Source of the DNA: Staphylococcus equorum
GTDB lineage: Bacteria; Bacillota; Bacilli; Staphylococcales; Staphylococcaceae
NCBI RefSeq assembly: GCF_029531845.1
Contig: NZ_JAMBPV010000018.1
Coordinates: 1 to 38,016 of the forward strand
Direction: 5' to 3'
DNA length: 38,016 nucleotides
Shown piece after piece: positions 1 through 11,461 of the stretch. A model generated the notes under the pieces. That model saw nothing but the letters and a program-made list of their open reading frames with translations, was not told the DNA's origin and searched no databases. Position 1 is the stretch's first letter, and each line of letters begins with the position of its first letter. Made by a program: the position numbers and the translations under genes.

Positions 1-8
1 GAATAATA

Positions 9-84
9 TGGTGGAGACTAGCGGGATCGAACCGCTGACCTCCTGCGTGCAAAGCAGGCGCTCTCCCATCTGAGCTAAGCCCCC
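9..84 (-). tRNA. tRNA-Ala (anticodon TGC)
   Basis: Read on the minus strand, it folds as a full cloverleaf. The acceptor begins GGGGGCT, the anticodon loop is TTTGCAC (anticodon TGC), the T-loop is GGTTCGATCC and the 3' CCA is encoded (9-11). It is the last tRNA visible in the 5S-tRNA cluster. In staphylococci a 16S rRNA gene usually follows, which would lie beyond the left edge. Confidence 0.97.
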
Positions 85-101
85 ATATAAATTTTAAAGA
101 G

Positions 102-175
102 TCGGGAAGACAGGATTCGAACCTGCGACCCCTTGGTCCCAAACCAAGTGCTCTACCAAGCTGAGCTACTTCCCG
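102..175 (-). tRNA. tRNA-Pro (anticodon TGG)
   Basis: Cloverleaf with acceptor CGGGAAG paired to CTTCCCG and discriminator A. The anticodon loop is TTTGGGA (TGG). CCA is not encoded: the bases after the discriminator are CTC, so the 3' end must be added by nucleotidyltransferase. Confidence 0.96.
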
Positions 176-207
176 TACATAATTTGATTGATTAACACTT
201 TTAAAGA

Positions 208-284
208 TGGTGCGCCCGACAGGGGTCGAACCTGTAACCTCTTGATTCGTAGTCAAGTACTCTATCCAGTTGAGCTACGGGCGC
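208..284 (-). tRNA. tRNA-Arg (anticodon ACG)
   Basis: Cloverleaf with acceptor GCGCCCG and anticodon loop CTACGAA (ACG). The wobble A is expected to be deaminated to inosine so that CGN codons are read. CCA is encoded at 208-210. Confidence 0.96.
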
Positions 285-301
285 TATATTAAAAATGATA
301 A

Positions 302-387
302 TGCCGAGAACCGGAATCGAACCGGTACGGTGATCTCTCACCGCAGGATTTTAAGTCCTGTGCGTCTGCCAGTTCCGCCACCCCGGC
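302..387 (-). tRNA. tRNA-Leu (anticodon TAA)
   Basis: A class II tRNA of 86 nt. The acceptor is GCCGGGG, the anticodon loop is CTTAAAA (TAA), and a long variable arm (CGGTGAGAGATCACCG) forms its own hairpin. CCA is not encoded. Confidence 0.96.
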
Positions 388-395
388 AAAAATAA

Positions 396-470
396 TGGAG
401 CAGAAGACGGGATTCGAACCCGCGACCCCGACCTTGGCAAGGTCGTATTCTACCGCTGAACTACTTCTGC
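396..470 (-). tRNA. tRNA-Gly (anticodon GCC)
   Basis: Cloverleaf with acceptor GCAGAAG and anticodon loop TTGCCAA (GCC). The discriminator is T, followed by an encoded CCA (396-398). Confidence 0.96.
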
Positions 471-483
471 AAATGAAACTGTA

Positions 484-556
484 TGAGCCATAGTGGGCTC
501 GAACCACTGACCCTCTGATTAAAAGTCAGATGCTCTACCAACTGAGCTAATGGCTC
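484..556 (-). tRNA. tRNA-Lys (anticodon TTT)
   Basis: Cloverleaf with acceptor GAGCCAT paired to ATGGCTC and discriminator A. The anticodon loop is CTTTTAA (TTT). CCA is not encoded. Its synthetase gene lysS lies just upstream of this cluster. Confidence 0.96.
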
Positions 557-562
557 ATGAAA

Positions 563-638
<76 letters not shown>

Positions 639-651
639 TATCATGAAGTGA

Positions 652-724
652 TGGAGAATGACGGGTTCGAACCGCCGACCCTCTGCTTGTAAGGCAGATG
701 CTCTCCCAGCTGAGCTAATTCTCC
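652..724 (-). tRNA. tRNA-Val (anticodon TAC)
   Basis: Cloverleaf with acceptor GGAGAAT paired to ATTCTCC and discriminator A. The anticodon loop is CTTACAA (TAC). CCA is not encoded. It is the first tRNA after the 5S rRNA, 19 nt downstream of it. Confidence 0.96.
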
Positions 725-743
725 ATATGTTTTATAATACAAA

Positions 744-858
744 GCCTGGCAACGTCCTACTCTTGCGGAACGTAAGTCCGACTACCATCGGCGCTAAAGA
801 GCTTAACTACTGTGTTCGGCATGGGAACAGGTGTGACCTCTTTGCTATTGCCACCAGA
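744..858 (-). rRNA. rrf: 5S ribosomal RNA
   Basis: A 115-nt 5S rRNA beginning TCTGGTGGCAATAGC and ending GTTGCCAGGC, so the two ends pair. It contains the conserved CCATGCCGAACACAG core. No 23S rRNA precedes it: upstream are about 520 non-coding bases, two promoter-like sites and then lysS. It therefore heads the 5S-tRNA cluster instead of ending an rrn operon, an arrangement I recall at the equivalent S. aureus locus. Ends are set by comparison with staphylococcal 5S and may be off by 1-2 nt. Confidence 0.97.
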
Positions 859-878
859 CAAATTAACTTACTCAATTA

Positions 879-907
879 ATAATACATTGTTTGTTAATCA
901 TTTGCAA
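879..907 (-). promoter_or_regulatory. Proximal promoter of 5S-tRNA operon (P2)
   Basis: On the minus strand, -35 TTGCAA (902-907), a 17-nt spacer and -10 TATTAT (879-884). Predicted initiation near 872 leaves a leader of about 14 nt before the 5S gene. Initiation at the G of TATTAT-TAATTG-AG would suit the GTP-sensing rRNA promoters known in Firmicutes; that last point is inference. Confidence 0.6.
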
Positions 908-996
908 TAGTCAATTTTACACTATATTAAAGATTTGTTTACAAGTCTTTTACTTGAGCTATGTATATAGTACTTGTCATTTTTGACGACTTTTAT

Positions 997-1025
997 ATAT
1001 TAATTCATTTCCACTTTAAAGTCAA
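997..1025 (-). promoter_or_regulatory. Distal promoter of 5S-tRNA operon (P1)
   Basis: On the minus strand, -35 TTGACT (1020-1025), a 17-nt spacer and -10 TAATAT (997-1002), lying 118 bp upstream of P2. Tandem promoters are usual for rRNA operons, which supports this cluster being an independent unit and not read-through from lysS. Confidence 0.45.
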
Positions 1026-1268
1026 TACTTTTTGAATAATTCCTCAAAAAGAAATACTTTGAACGTTTATGTATGCCTTGTTTCGTTTCCTTAACTCGAC
1101 TTGAATAATCTTATCACATAGAATCTATCTTTACCATACCTTTTTTAGTATATTATTATATTTTAATAGCATTATAATACTTAATTGTATCTTATTACTA
1201 ATTTAATTAATTTATTTAGTACTTATATCCTCTCTTCTCTCGCTTTTACAATATTTTTAAAGTACTTA
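1026..1268. other. AT-rich non-coding gap between lysS terminator and rrn promoters
   Basis: No credible gene on either strand. It is very AT-rich and has stop codons in all frames. A small inverted repeat (CTTTTTGA at 1028-1035 with TCAAAAAG at 1044-1051) lies just upstream of P1 with no U-tract beyond it. The AT-rich stretch could act as an UP-element-like region for the rRNA promoters; this is inference. Confidence 0.5.
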
Positions 1269-1331
1269 AAACAAAAACTAGACCATCTATTACGTCTCAC
1301 CTGCGTGAAATCACAATATATGATCTAGTTT
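1269..1331 (-). terminator. lysS transcription terminator
   Basis: On the minus strand, AAACTAGA (1324-1331) pairs with TCTAGTTT (1275-1282). A smaller inner hairpin (TCAC GCAG GTGA) sits in the loop. The stem is followed by TTTGTTTT. It lies about 50 nt past the lysS stop and separates lysS from the rrn promoters. Confidence 0.65.
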
Positions 1332-1379
1332 AAATGACTAAATTAATTACCACTTAGTTTATACCAAGTTTCTAATAAT

Positions 1380-2894
<1,515 letters not shown>

Positions 2895-2901
2895 CTAATT
2901 T

Positions 2902-3126
2902 TTATAATGCTTTAGCTTCAGTTTCCACTTGAAACGCTTGAAGGATATCTATCATTTGTTGTGCTGTTTCTGCTTGTTTCAAGGCTTGTCTAACTCTACC
3001 ATTTCAACACAGCACACGTTAAACCAATACCAAAACTTTAACTGTAAACTTAAATGTGACGCTCTACACACTAGCCATAGGAGTAAGAACTACTCTATTA
3101 TATCTCTCTACGACTGCAATTTTCCA
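2902..3126 (-). pseudogene. dusB: Decayed tRNA-dihydrouridine synthase B (dusB) remnant
   Basis: Minus-strand translation gives broken DusB pieces in order. WKIA at 3126-3115 precedes NRVVLTPMASV at 3099-3067 (family N-terminal pattern NRVVLAPMAGV), then a TAG stop. After a frameshift comes FGIGLTCA (3034-3011; family FGAGL-CAE). After another shift comes EMVELDK (3005-2985). It ends with RQALKQAETAQQMIDILQAF, a helical segment like the DusB C-terminus (FR-tf--ie-a-eqlealeayF), closing at TAA 2902. About 250 central residues, including the catalytic Cys region, are gone. Bacillus subtilis has an intact dusB (yacF) exactly here, between folK/yazB and lysS. The motif matches come from memory of the family, without alignment. 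Confidence 0.75.
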
Positions 3127-3138
3127 CCCATTTTATAC

Positions 3139-3620
3139 CTATGAACTTTTATACTCTTTTACTGAATCGTCTGGCATCACGATGCTACCAATTTTTTTAT
3201 TAGAATGAGGTTCAGTACAATCTGATGCTATATCATTTAATGGTATAAGTACAAATGCGCGCTCCAGCATACGTGGATGCGGTACGCTCAAATCTTCTTC
3301 TTCAATGATATGACTACCAAATAATAAAATATCAACATCTAAAGTTCTAGGACCCCAACGTATATCTCTTACTCGGTGTAACTGTTGTTCAGTATGCAGA
3401 CATTCTTTTAATAAATCTTGAGGTGATAAAGATGTATAAATCTCAATACATTGATTTAAAAATTGCGGTTGGTCGACATAACCTACTGGCTCTGTTTCAT
3501 ATATCGGGGATTTTTGCGTTACTTGAATGCCATCTGTATTATCTAATATACGGATTGCTTCACCAAGTTGTGCCGCTCTTTCTCCAACATTACTTCCTAA
3601 TCCTAAATAAGCATATTCCA

Positions 3621-3621
<1 letters not shown>
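3139..3621 (-). CDS. folK: 6-hydroxymethyl-7,8-dihydropterin pyrophosphokinase
   Basis: Transfers pyrophosphate from ATP to 6-hydroxymethyl-dihydropterin, making the substrate for FolP in folate synthesis. It is 160 aa, normal length. It has the N-terminal LGLGSNVGER, the RWGPRTLDVDILLFG segment carrying the conserved Arg and the Asp pair that binds magnesium, and VPHPRMLERAFVLIPL. Its ATG overlaps the folB stop by one base (TAATG), indicating translational coupling in the folP-folB-folK operon. Confidence 0.97.
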
Positions 3622-4806
<1,185 letters not shown>

Positions 4807-4829
4807 TTATGTATTTTATTTACTATTCT

Positions 4830-4858
4830 ATAATAACGTTAATTTTCATTTTTTTCAG
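4830..4858 (-). promoter_or_regulatory. Candidate promoter for folP operon
   Basis: On the minus strand, -35-like CTGAAA (4853-4858), a 17-nt spacer and -10 TATTAT (4830-4835). It lies between the cysK terminator and folP, the only place for a promoter if that terminator is efficient. Confidence 0.4.
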
Positions 4859-4932
4859 TAATCAAAACTTGAAATCACATGTGCGAGTGTATTGTTATTA
4901 CTTTGCTTGCTTATATTTCTTTATGTACACAC

Positions 4933-4964
4933 AAAAAACCGACTCACATGAATATGTGGTCGGT
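4933..4964 (-). terminator. cysK transcription terminator
   Basis: On the minus strand, ACCGAC-CACAT, loop ATTC, ATGTG-A-GTCGGT, then TTTTTT. It is a compact 11-bp stem with one bulge, about 20 nt past the cysK stop. Confidence 0.9.
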
Positions 4965-4984
4965 AATTGTTAAAAGTATATAGC

Positions 4985-5917
4985 TTAGTCATCAAATGAA
5001 TATAACGGTGTAGAAAGATAACGCTCACCATTACTTGGTAATACAGTAACAACTGTTTTACCTTTACCTAATGATTTTGCTTTTTCAATAGCTGCAACAA
5101 TCGCTGCACCTGACGAAATACCACCTAAGATACCTTCTTCTTTAGCAACTCTACGTGACATATCCATAGCAACTTCGTTACCCACTTTGATAATTTCATC
5201 ATAAATGTTTGTATCTAAAGTATCTGGTACAAATCCTGCACCTAAACCTTGTAATTTATGCGGACCAGGTTCGCCACCACTTAAGATAGCTGAGTCTTCT
5301 GGTTCAATCGCCACAAGATTGATGTCTGGGTATTTTTCTTTCAATACTTTACCAGCACCACTAAGTGTTCCACCAGTACCCACACCAGCTAAGAATGAAT
5401 CAATCGTTTTGCCTTCAAATTGTTCAACTAATTCTGGTCCAGTTGTTAATTCGTGTACACAAGGGTTCGCTGGGTTTTCGAATTGTTGTGGTTCATAATA
5501 ACCAAATTCTTCTTTTAACTCTTTAGCTTTTTTGATTGCACCTTTCATTGCTTCTGACCCAGGTGTTAATACTAATTCTGCGCCGTACGCTTTTAATAAG
5601 TTACGACGTTCTTGACTCATTGTTTCAGGCATCGTAAATACTGCTTTATAACCTTTAGCCGCACAAACAAAAGCTAAACCAATACCTGTGTTACCACTTG
5701 TCGGTTCGACAATTGTATCGCCTGGTTTAATTTTACCTGCTTCTTCAGCTTCTTCAATCATTGCTAATGCAATACGGTCTTTTACAGAGCCACCTGGATT
5801 TTGATATTCAAGTTTTACATATACGTCTGCAGCATCTTCCCCCACAACGTTGTTTAACTTAACAACAGGTGTATTGCCAATTGCTTTTACGATATTATCT
5901 ACTGGTTTATTTGTCAT
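4985..5917 (-). CDS. cysK: Cysteine synthase (O-acetylserine sulfhydrylase)
   Basis: PLP-dependent synthesis of cysteine from O-acetylserine and sulfide. It is 310 aa, normal length. The PLP lysine lies in PGGSVKDR (Lys46), the substrate-binding loop is TSGNTG (73-78), the phosphate-binding loop is GVGTGGT (about 176-182), and GGISSGAA near the C-terminus contacts the PLP ring. The ATG follows AAGGAG. It is a separate unit with its own terminator. In staphylococci cysK is typically controlled by CymR; I could not identify the operator with confidence. Confidence 0.97.
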   Translation of the reverse strand: MTNKPVDNIVKAIGNTPVVKLNNVVGEDAADVYVKLEYQNPGGSVKDRIALAMIEEAEEAGKIKPGDTIVEPTSGNTGIGLAFVCAAKGYKAVFTMPETMSQERRNLLKAYGAELVLTPGSEAMKGAIKKAKELKEEFGYYEPQQFENPANPCVHELTTGPELVEQFEGKTIDSFLAGVGTGGTLSGAGKVLKEKYPDINLVAIEPEDSAILSGGEPGPHKLQGLGAGFVPDTLDTNIYDEIIKVGNEVAMDMSRRVAKEEGILGGISSGAAIVAAIEKAKSLGKGKTVVTVLPSNGERYLSTPLYSFDD

Positions 5918-6072
5918 TTAGTATTGCTCCTTTTCATTAAAAAGTTCAAAACATACTTTTTCTCTCGGATATACTTTATATTTTATCAGATTTTTCAGCA
6001 AATACAACTATGAAGATTTAATATACCAAAATATTTTATTCAATATCATGCTCAATATCTAGTTTAAACCTT

Positions 6073-6954
6073 TTACTTACTATTTTCTATTAAACCATGT
6101 AACTCATCTTCTGAAAAATCATATTTATTTCTACAAAAATGGCATTCAACCTCTGCGCCATGATCTTTATCAATCATATCTTGAATTTCAGCTTCTCCCA
6201 AACCTTTAATAGCAGTTAAGAATTTTTCATGACCACAATTACAATCGAAACGTGTAGGGAGATTTTCCAATAATTGTACGTTTTCTTCTCCTAGTATTTC
6301 GAAAAGAATTTCTTCAGGTGTTAAACCTTGGTCAATCAATTTCGAAACTGGTGTCATTTGATTAATTGCAGCTTCAAGTTTATCAACTGTTTCATCTTCT
6401 GCGCCTGGCATAACTTGAATTAAAAATCCACCTGCAGCTTTAATTGAATTGTCAGGGTTAACCAATACACCTAAACCTACTGATGATGGCACTTGTTCAC
6501 TTTTAGCAAAGTAATAAGTGAAGTCATCTCCTAATTCTCCAGAAACGAGTTCACTAGAACCAGAAAAGAAATCCTTCATTCCAACATCTTTTACCACTGT
6601 CAACGCACCCTCTGAACCAACCGCACGGCTTACATCTAGTTTACCGGCGTCATTTAGAGGAAAGTGTGTTTGAGGATTTGTAACATACCCTCTTATATTT
6701 CCTTTAGCATCAGCGTCAGCAATTATTTTACCGATTGGACCTTTACCGTCAACAGTAACTGTTAATTTTTGATCACCTTTGAGCATAGCACCCATCATTA
6801 CTGTTGCAGTCATTGTACGTCCAAGTGCTGCTGAAGCAGTTGGCCATGTATAATGTCTAGTTTGCGCTTCTTGAACACTTTCAGTTGTTAGTGCACTATA
6901 AGCACGGATTTGCCCTCCAAAAGCTAATGCTTTAACTATATAATCATTCGTCAT
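6073..6954 (-). CDS. hslO: Redox-regulated chaperone Hsp33
   Basis: Holdase chaperone switched on by oxidation. It is 293 aa, normal length. The C-terminal zinc centre is visible as DCNCG (about 237-241) and CHFC (about 271-274), giving the four cysteines that release zinc and form disulfides under oxidative stress. The N-terminal part begins [26 protein letters not shown] precedes the ATG. It sits between ftsH and cysK as in Bacillus, but coaX (yacB), which lies between ftsH and hslO there, is absent. The strong ftsH terminator upstream implies its own promoter, which I could not place. Confidence 0.97.
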   Translation of the reverse strand: MTNDYIVKALAFGGQIRAYSALTTESVQEAQTRHYTWPTASAALGRTMTATVMMGAMLKGDQKLTVTVDGKGPIGKIIADADAKGNIRGYVTNPQTHFPLNDAGKLDVSRAVGSEGALTVVKDVGMKDFFSGSSELVSGELGDDFTYYFAKSEQVPSSVGLGVLVNPDNSIKAAGGFLIQVMPGAEDETVDKLEAAINQMTPVSKLIDQGLTPEEILFEILGEENVQLLENLPTRFDCNCGHEKFLTAIKGLGEAEIQDMIDKDHGAEVECHFCRNKYDFSEDELHGLIENSK

Positions 6955-7113
6955 TTTGTTTATTTCTCCTTTAATATCATCTAGTTTTGAAAATGTTTTT
7001 TTATCTTTGCTCTAAGATTGTTTTTACACTTTATATCAATGCAACTTATTGTAATCGTTCGAAGTAGAAAATGCGAAACATCTGTTTGGAAATCGTTCCA
7101 TCATATCTTGTTA

Positions 7114-7161
7114 TTAAAAAAGCTTCTTTCTACTATCAATATGATAGCAGAAAGAAGCTTT
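7114..7161 (-). terminator. ftsH transcription terminator
   Basis: On the minus strand, AAAGCTTCTTTCTGCTATCA pairs with TGATAGTAGAAAGAAGCTTT (one mismatch, loop TAT), followed by a run of T. The long AT-rich stem starts 11 nt past the ftsH stop and is nearly symmetrical, so it could also work on the other strand. Confidence 0.93.
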
Positions 7162-7172
7162 GACTTCAGTTA

Positions 7173-9260
7173 TTAATTTCTGTTGATTGGGTCATTCGGG
7201 TCGTTCGGATTGCTAGGTTTATCGATATTAGGTGCTTGTTCGTGACCTGTTTCTTCAGTGTCATCATTGTCTTGTTGTTCGTTTTCTTTATCATTATCCT
7301 GTGTTTCATCATCTGAATCTAGTTGTTCTTTACGAACATCCTCGTAAGATTTACCGTGTTTTTCTTCCTCAAAGTCATTATCTTTATGTTCCACAACTTT
7401 GGCACTATCATAATCAACTTCTGGTAATACACCATCGTTAAATAATGATTGGATTTGTTCGGCAACTAATGTTTCTTCAGTTAATAATGATTCAGCAATT
7501 AAATCTAACTGTGATTTGTGCTCTAACAGGATATGCTTACAACGCTCATATTGTTCTTTGATGATACGTTGAACTTCTTTATCAATTTCATATGCAATTT
7601 GTCCTGAATATTCAGTATCACCTTGCATTTCTTTTCCTAAGAAGACTTGGCCACCGTTATTATTTGTGAATTGAACTGTTCCAATTTTTTCACTCATACC
7701 ATATTCAGTAACCATTTGGCGTGCAATTTGTGTCGCACGTTCAAAGTCGTTAGATGCACCTGTAGATACTTCATTAAAGGTAATATCCTCAGATACACGT
7801 CCACCAAGTAGACCACAGATTTTATCTAATAATTCTTTTTCTGTCATTAAGAAGCGATCTTGTTTTGGTAACATCATTGCATAACCGCCAGCTTGTCCAC
7901 GAGGTACGATTGTAACTTTGTGAACAACTTCAGCTTCATCAAGTACCATACCAATAATTGTATGACCAGCTTCATGATGCGCTACAATATTACGTTCTTT
8001 CTCTGAGATTACGCGAGATTTTTTAGCAGGACCAGCGATAACACGGTCTGTCGCTTCTTCAATATCACGCATATCGATTTTTTTCTTACCTTCACGTACA
8101 GCAACTAATGATGCTTCGTTTAATAAGTTTTCTAAATCTGCACCAGAGAAACCAGGTGTTCTTTGAGAAACTGCTTTAAAGTCAACTGTTTCATCAAATG
8201 GTTTGCCTCTCGCATGAACATGAAGAATTGCTTCACGGCCTTTAACGTCTGGGCGACCTACTTGAATTTGTCTGTCGAAACGGCCTGGACGTAATAACGC
8301 AGGGTCTAATATGTCAGGACGGTTTGTAGCAGCAATCATAATGATACCTTCATTGTCACCAAATCCATCCATTTCAACTAGTAATTGGTTCAATGTTTGC
8401 TCACGCTCATCGTGGCCACCACCAACACCAGCACCACGTTGACGACCAACTGCATCGATTTCATCAATAAAGATGATACAAGGCGCGTTTTTCTTAGCAT
8501 TTTCGAACAAGTCACGTACACGGCTTGCACCAACACCCACGAACATCTCAACGAAGTCTGAACCACTGATTGAGAAGAACGGCGTGCCGGCTTCACCAGC
8601 AACTGCACGAGCTAATAATGTTTTACCTGTACCTGGAGGGCCAACTAAAAGAACACCTTTAGGAATTCTAGAGCCCATTTGTTTAAATTGTTTGTTGTCT
8701 TTTAAGAAATCGACTATTTCAATTAATTCTTGTTTCTCTTCATCTGCACCAGCTACATCAGTGAAGCGTACACGTTTTTGTTGATTATCGTACGTTTTCG
8801 CTTTGGACTTACCAAAGTTCATCATACGATTACCACCGCCACCGCCGCCACCTTGGGCTTGGCTAAGGAAGAAAATAAATAAGAGTGCGATAATTAATAC
8901 AGGAATTAATGTCGTTAATATACTTACAAATACACTTTGTTTTTCTTCTTCTTTAACTGTGAATTTCAATCCGTCTTGACTTTGTGCTTTATCAGTTATT
9001 TTTTCTAGCTCTTTATCGTTGTTATATAAAATAGTTGAAGAATATTCTTCATCTTTATCTGTTTTACCACTTACCATATATACGTTTTGTTCAGGTTGTA
9101 TTTCAAGTGATTTTAACTCACCTTTATCTAACTGCTTAACAAATTGATTATATGTAAGCTGTTTTGGCATATTCCCATTTCCGTTAAGCCACGAAAACAA
9201 GCCAAAAATAATAACGCCAATGATTGCGATAACTAGCACGTTACGAAAGGCTTTCTGCAT
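7173..9260 (-). CDS. ftsH: ATP-dependent zinc metalloprotease FtsH
   Basis: Membrane-anchored hexameric AAA+ protease that degrades misfolded membrane and regulatory proteins. It is 695 aa. Transmembrane segments lie at about 7-25 and 110-132, flanking an extracytoplasmic domain, and a poly-Gly linker follows at 137-143. The AAA module has Walker A GPPGTGKT (207-214), Walker B FIDEID (264-269) and the second region of homology around [20 protein letters not shown] (311-330). Zinc ligands are HEAGH (429-433) and Asp505 in GASNDF. The last roughly 60 residues are an acidic low-complexity tail. AGGAGGAAA precedes the ATG. The downstream terminator ends the unit. Confidence 0.98.
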   Translation of the reverse strand: MQKAFRNVLVIAIIGVIIFGLFSWLNGNGNMPKQLTYNQFVKQLDKGELKSLEIQPEQNVYMVSGKTDKDEEYSSTILYNNDKELEKITDKAQSQDGLKFTVKEEEKQSVFVSILTTLIPVLIIALLFIFFLSQAQGGGGGGGNRMMNFGKSKAKTYDNQQKRVRFTDVAGADEEKQELIEIVDFLKDNKQFKQMGSRIPKGVLLVGPPGTGKTLLARAVAGEAGTPFFSISGSDFVEMFVGVGASRVRDLFENAKKNAPCIIFIDEIDAVGRQRGAGVGGGHDEREQTLNQLLVEMDGFGDNEGIIMIAATNRPDILDPALLRPGRFDRQIQVGRPDVKGREAILHVHARGKPFDETVDFKAVSQRTPGFSGADLENLLNEASLVAVREGKKKIDMRDIEEATDRVIAGPAKKSRVISEKERNIVAHHEAGHTIIGMVLDEAEVVHKVTIVPRGQAGGYAMMLPKQDRFLMTEKELLDKICGLLGGRVSEDITFNEVSTGASNDFERATQIARQMVTEYGMSEKIGTVQFTNNNGGQVFLGKEMQGDTEYSGQIAYEIDKEVQRIIKEQYERCKHILLEHKSQLDLIAESLLTEETLVAEQIQSLFNDGVLPEVDYDSAKVVEHKDNDFEEEKHGKSYEDVRKEQLDSDDETQDNDKENEQQDNDDTEETGHEQAPNIDKPSNPNDPNDPINRN

Positions 9261-9555
9261 GCGTCGTTTCCTCCTACTTCAATTATAAAACTAACAAAAA
9301 TTGTAACACAACACTCGAGTTTTCGGCTACTATTTCAACTTTTGCATTATGTTTACAATTCTTATTGTTTTATCCTTTAATTTTATTTTTCTATTATGCT
9401 TAAAGTTAAATGAATATTATATATTGTCACGTACTCACAAGTTTATGTATTAAATTTCAAATGATTTAAGTCTAATCCTACTTTCACATTCACTAACTTA
9501 ATTCAACTATAACTTACAGTATATAACAACTTTTCAAGTGAATAAATTGTACTGC
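9261..9555. promoter_or_regulatory. hpt-ftsH intergenic region with possible ftsH promoter
   Basis: 295 AT-rich bases without a gene. On the minus strand a perfect -10 TATAAT (9282-9287) with a weak -35 TTGTGT at 18 nt lies very close to the ftsH start. The predicted transcript would begin almost at the Shine-Dalgarno sequence, so this site is doubtful. No clear hpt terminator is visible, so ftsH may also be read through from tilS-hpt. Confidence 0.3.
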
Positions 9556-10095
9556 TTATTTTGAATAGATTTCTGGTTTCAATGTACCGATATACGGTAA
9601 ATTTCTATAATGTTCAGCGTAATCTAAACCATAGCCTACTACAAATTCGTCAGGTATCTTTTTACCTACGTATTTTGCTTCGATGTTTGCTTTACGACGG
9701 TTAGGTTTATCAAGTAGCGTAACAATTTCAAGTGAATTAACACGACGTGATTCAAGTAATTCAGTAATTGATTTTAATGTAGTACCAGTTTCTAGAATGT
9801 CTTCAATAATTAAAACATCTTTATTTTCAATAGATCCGCTTAAATCTTTCAAGATTTTTACTTCTCCTGTTGACTCAGTGCCTCCGTGATAACTAGAAAC
9901 ATCCATGAAGTCGATAGCTAAATGCGTATCAATGTATTTAATTAAATCTGCCATGAACATAACAGACCCTTTTAGTATCCCAATACAAACAAGTGGTTTC
10001 CCTTTGTATTCCTCTGTTATTTTCTTACCTAGCTCTTCACAAATTTGATGTATATCTTCCTCTGACAATAAAATGTCTTTTAAATCATCTCGCAT
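9556..10095 (-). CDS. hpt: Hypoxanthine-guanine phosphoribosyltransferase
   Basis: Purine salvage enzyme that joins PRPP with hypoxanthine or guanine to give IMP or GMP. It is 179 aa, normal length. The PRPP-binding motif is VLIIEDILETGTTL (about 95-108), the catalytic loop lies near SSYHGGTEST, and PDEFVVGYGLDY near the C-terminus contacts the base. It begins 4 bp after tilS, and its Shine-Dalgarno (GAGAGGAATG) overlaps the tilS stop, indicating coupling. The tilS-hpt-ftsH order is shared with Bacillus. Confidence 0.97.
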   Translation of the reverse strand: MRDDLKDILLSEEDIHQICEELGKKITEEYKGKPLVCIGILKGSVMFMADLIKYIDTHLAIDFMDVSSYHGGTESTGEVKILKDLSGSIENKDVLIIEDILETGTTLKSITELLESRRVNSLEIVTLLDKPNRRKANIEAKYVGKKIPDEFVVGYGLDYAEHYRNLPYIGTLKPEIYSK

Positions 10096-10099
10096 GTTT

Positions 10100-11389
10100 T
10101 CATTCCTCTCCCATATTTCGTATAAAAATTGATTGATTGTATCTATTTTTTAAATATAATGTGCCAACAGCAATAATCTCATTATATGCATTAACTATAA
10201 TTGGCATTTGGTTACGTTCAGTTTGCATAACCTTTTTATCAATAAGCAGTCTACTTATCTTTTTATGCCCTTTCATACCATTCAGTTCAAATTTGTCGCC
10301 GTCTTTTCTTGTACGGATAACTATAGGATACTCGAATGTAGGAAATTCATTAGTAATATCAATGCTATAGCGACCATAGTTGTATGCACCTGGTTGATCA
10401 ATCTTAGTCGGAGCTAGTTTTTCTTTACAATTTGCCATTATTATAAATTTATCATAAGCGATGTGAATTATCCATTCATGTGTCGCATATAATGTGCATT
10501 GTGTTACATTTTCAGTAAGTTGTTGAAACCACTCATCGTAAGTTTTCTCAGTAATCGACTTATCTAATGGTAATTCAGTAAAAAGTTTATCCAAGACTGC
10601 CATTTTGACACTATGTCGTAAATTTAAAAATTGTTTTCTCGAAAAAGTAACTTCATTGTCATCATTACAAAAATCAACGAATGCCGAGATAAATGCTGTA
10701 GCTTCGTTTCGCACAACCTCTAATTGTTCATCATGCCAGTCTTTTAATTTCAGCAATTGTTCTGTAGATAAGTGTTTATTACTTTCAATATCAGGTAATA
10801 TACGATTACGAATATCATTTCTGACGTAATGATTTTCTGAATTTGATTCATCTTCATAATATGGAACGCTATGTTTTGTTTGATAGTTACGTATATCTGA
10901 TTTCGTGGCTTCTAAAAAGGGTTTACATAAATTATAGTGACCTCTTGAAGAAAGATATGTCATACCCAAGCTACTTCTCGTAGAGCGTCCAGTCATTAGT
11001 CGATAAAATATCGTTTCAATTTGGTCATCTTGATGGTGTGCCGTAAGTAATACATCCGCTTTTAACTCAGTCATCATATAATCAAACCACTGATATCGTT
11101 CAGATCTCGCTGCACTTTCAATACTATTACCTTTTTCAATCACAGCAGACAAGTCCAGATGTTGTACATGCAACGGAATCTGATGCTCGTCACAATACGC
11201 TTTAATAAATTGTTCTTCTGCTGCTGCAACAGGACGAATATTGTGATTTACATGTAGACAAGTCAACTTAGTATATGAATCAGCTAAATGCGTAATCAAT
11301 TGATGTAATAGCACCATGCTATCCACACCTGTAGAAACTGCCAATACAATGTGATTACTTTTATCCCAGCCTTCAGTATTTACTCTCAA
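10100..11389 (-). CDS. tilS: tRNA(Ile)-lysidine synthase
   Basis: Converts C34 of the tRNA-Ile CAU anticodon to lysidine using ATP and lysine, so the tRNA reads AUA. It is 429 aa from the chosen start. The PP-loop is AVSTGVDSM instead of the common SGGxDS; as I recall, S. aureus carries a similar variant. LTAHHQDDQIET is the second conserved block, and a TilS C-terminal domain ends the protein. Start choice: an ATG exists at 11410, but AAGGAGG (11398-11404) lies inside that extension, 8 nt before TTG at 11387-11389. The TTG product (LRVNTEGWDK) also aligns with S. aureus TilS, so I prefer TTG. Confidence 0.94.
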   Translation of the reverse strand: MRVNTEGWDKSNHIVLAVSTGVDSMVLLHQLITHLADSYTKLTCLHVNHNIRPVAAAEEQFIKAYCDEHQIPLHVQHLDLSAVIEKGNSIESAARSERYQWFDYMMTELKADVLLTAHHQDDQIETIFYRLMTGRSTRSSLGMTYLSSRGHYNLCKPFLEATKSDIRNYQTKHSVPYYEDESNSENHYVRNDIRNRILPDIESNKHLSTEQLLKLKDWHDEQLEVVRNEATAFISAFVDFCNDDNEVTFSRKQFLNLRHSVKMAVLDKLFTELPLDKSITEKTYDEWFQQLTENVTQCTLYATHEWIIHIAYDKFIIMANCKEKLAPTKIDQPGAYNYGRYSIDITNEFPTFEYPIVIRTRKDGDKFELNGMKGHKKISRLLIDKKVMQTERNQMPIIVNAYNEIIAVGTLYLKNRYNQSIFIRNMGEE

Positions 11390-11397
11390 CTTATCTA

Positions 11398-11404
11398 CCT
11401 CCTT
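11398..11404 (-). promoter_or_regulatory. Ribosome binding site that sets the tilS start
   Basis: AAGGAGG on the minus strand, 8 nt upstream of the TTG at 11389. The upstream in-frame ATG at 11410 has only a weak TAAGG ahead of it, so this strong site argues for the non-ATG start. Confidence 0.7.
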
Positions 11405-11461
11405 AATCATAATATTACCTTAACGATGCAAATGCTCGTAATATTATGACTTATATACAAC

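Noticed and set aside
289..507. 72-codon open frame across tRNA-Leu, tRNA-Gly and tRNA-Lys (minus strand)
   Set aside because: It is made entirely of tRNA sequence; the tRNAs fold fully, so the frame is accidental.
658..879. 73-codon open frame on the plus strand across tRNA-Val and 5S rRNA
   Set aside because: Antisense to structural RNA genes, with no ribosome binding site. This type of spurious protein is common over 5S/tRNA regions.
2929..3144. 71-codon open frame on the plus strand between lysS and folK
   Set aside because: Antisense to the dusB remnant, Cys/Leu-rich with no family pattern; the minus strand explains the region better.
7040..7110. Direct repeat of AATCGTTC upstream of hslO
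   Set aside because: Two 8-nt copies in AT-rich DNA are too short to separate from chance.
7173..7380. Possible frameshift or foreign tail at the FtsH C-terminus (acidic, repetitive)
   Set aside because: FtsH tails are variable and often acidic in Firmicutes; the frame is continuous and a terminator follows at once.
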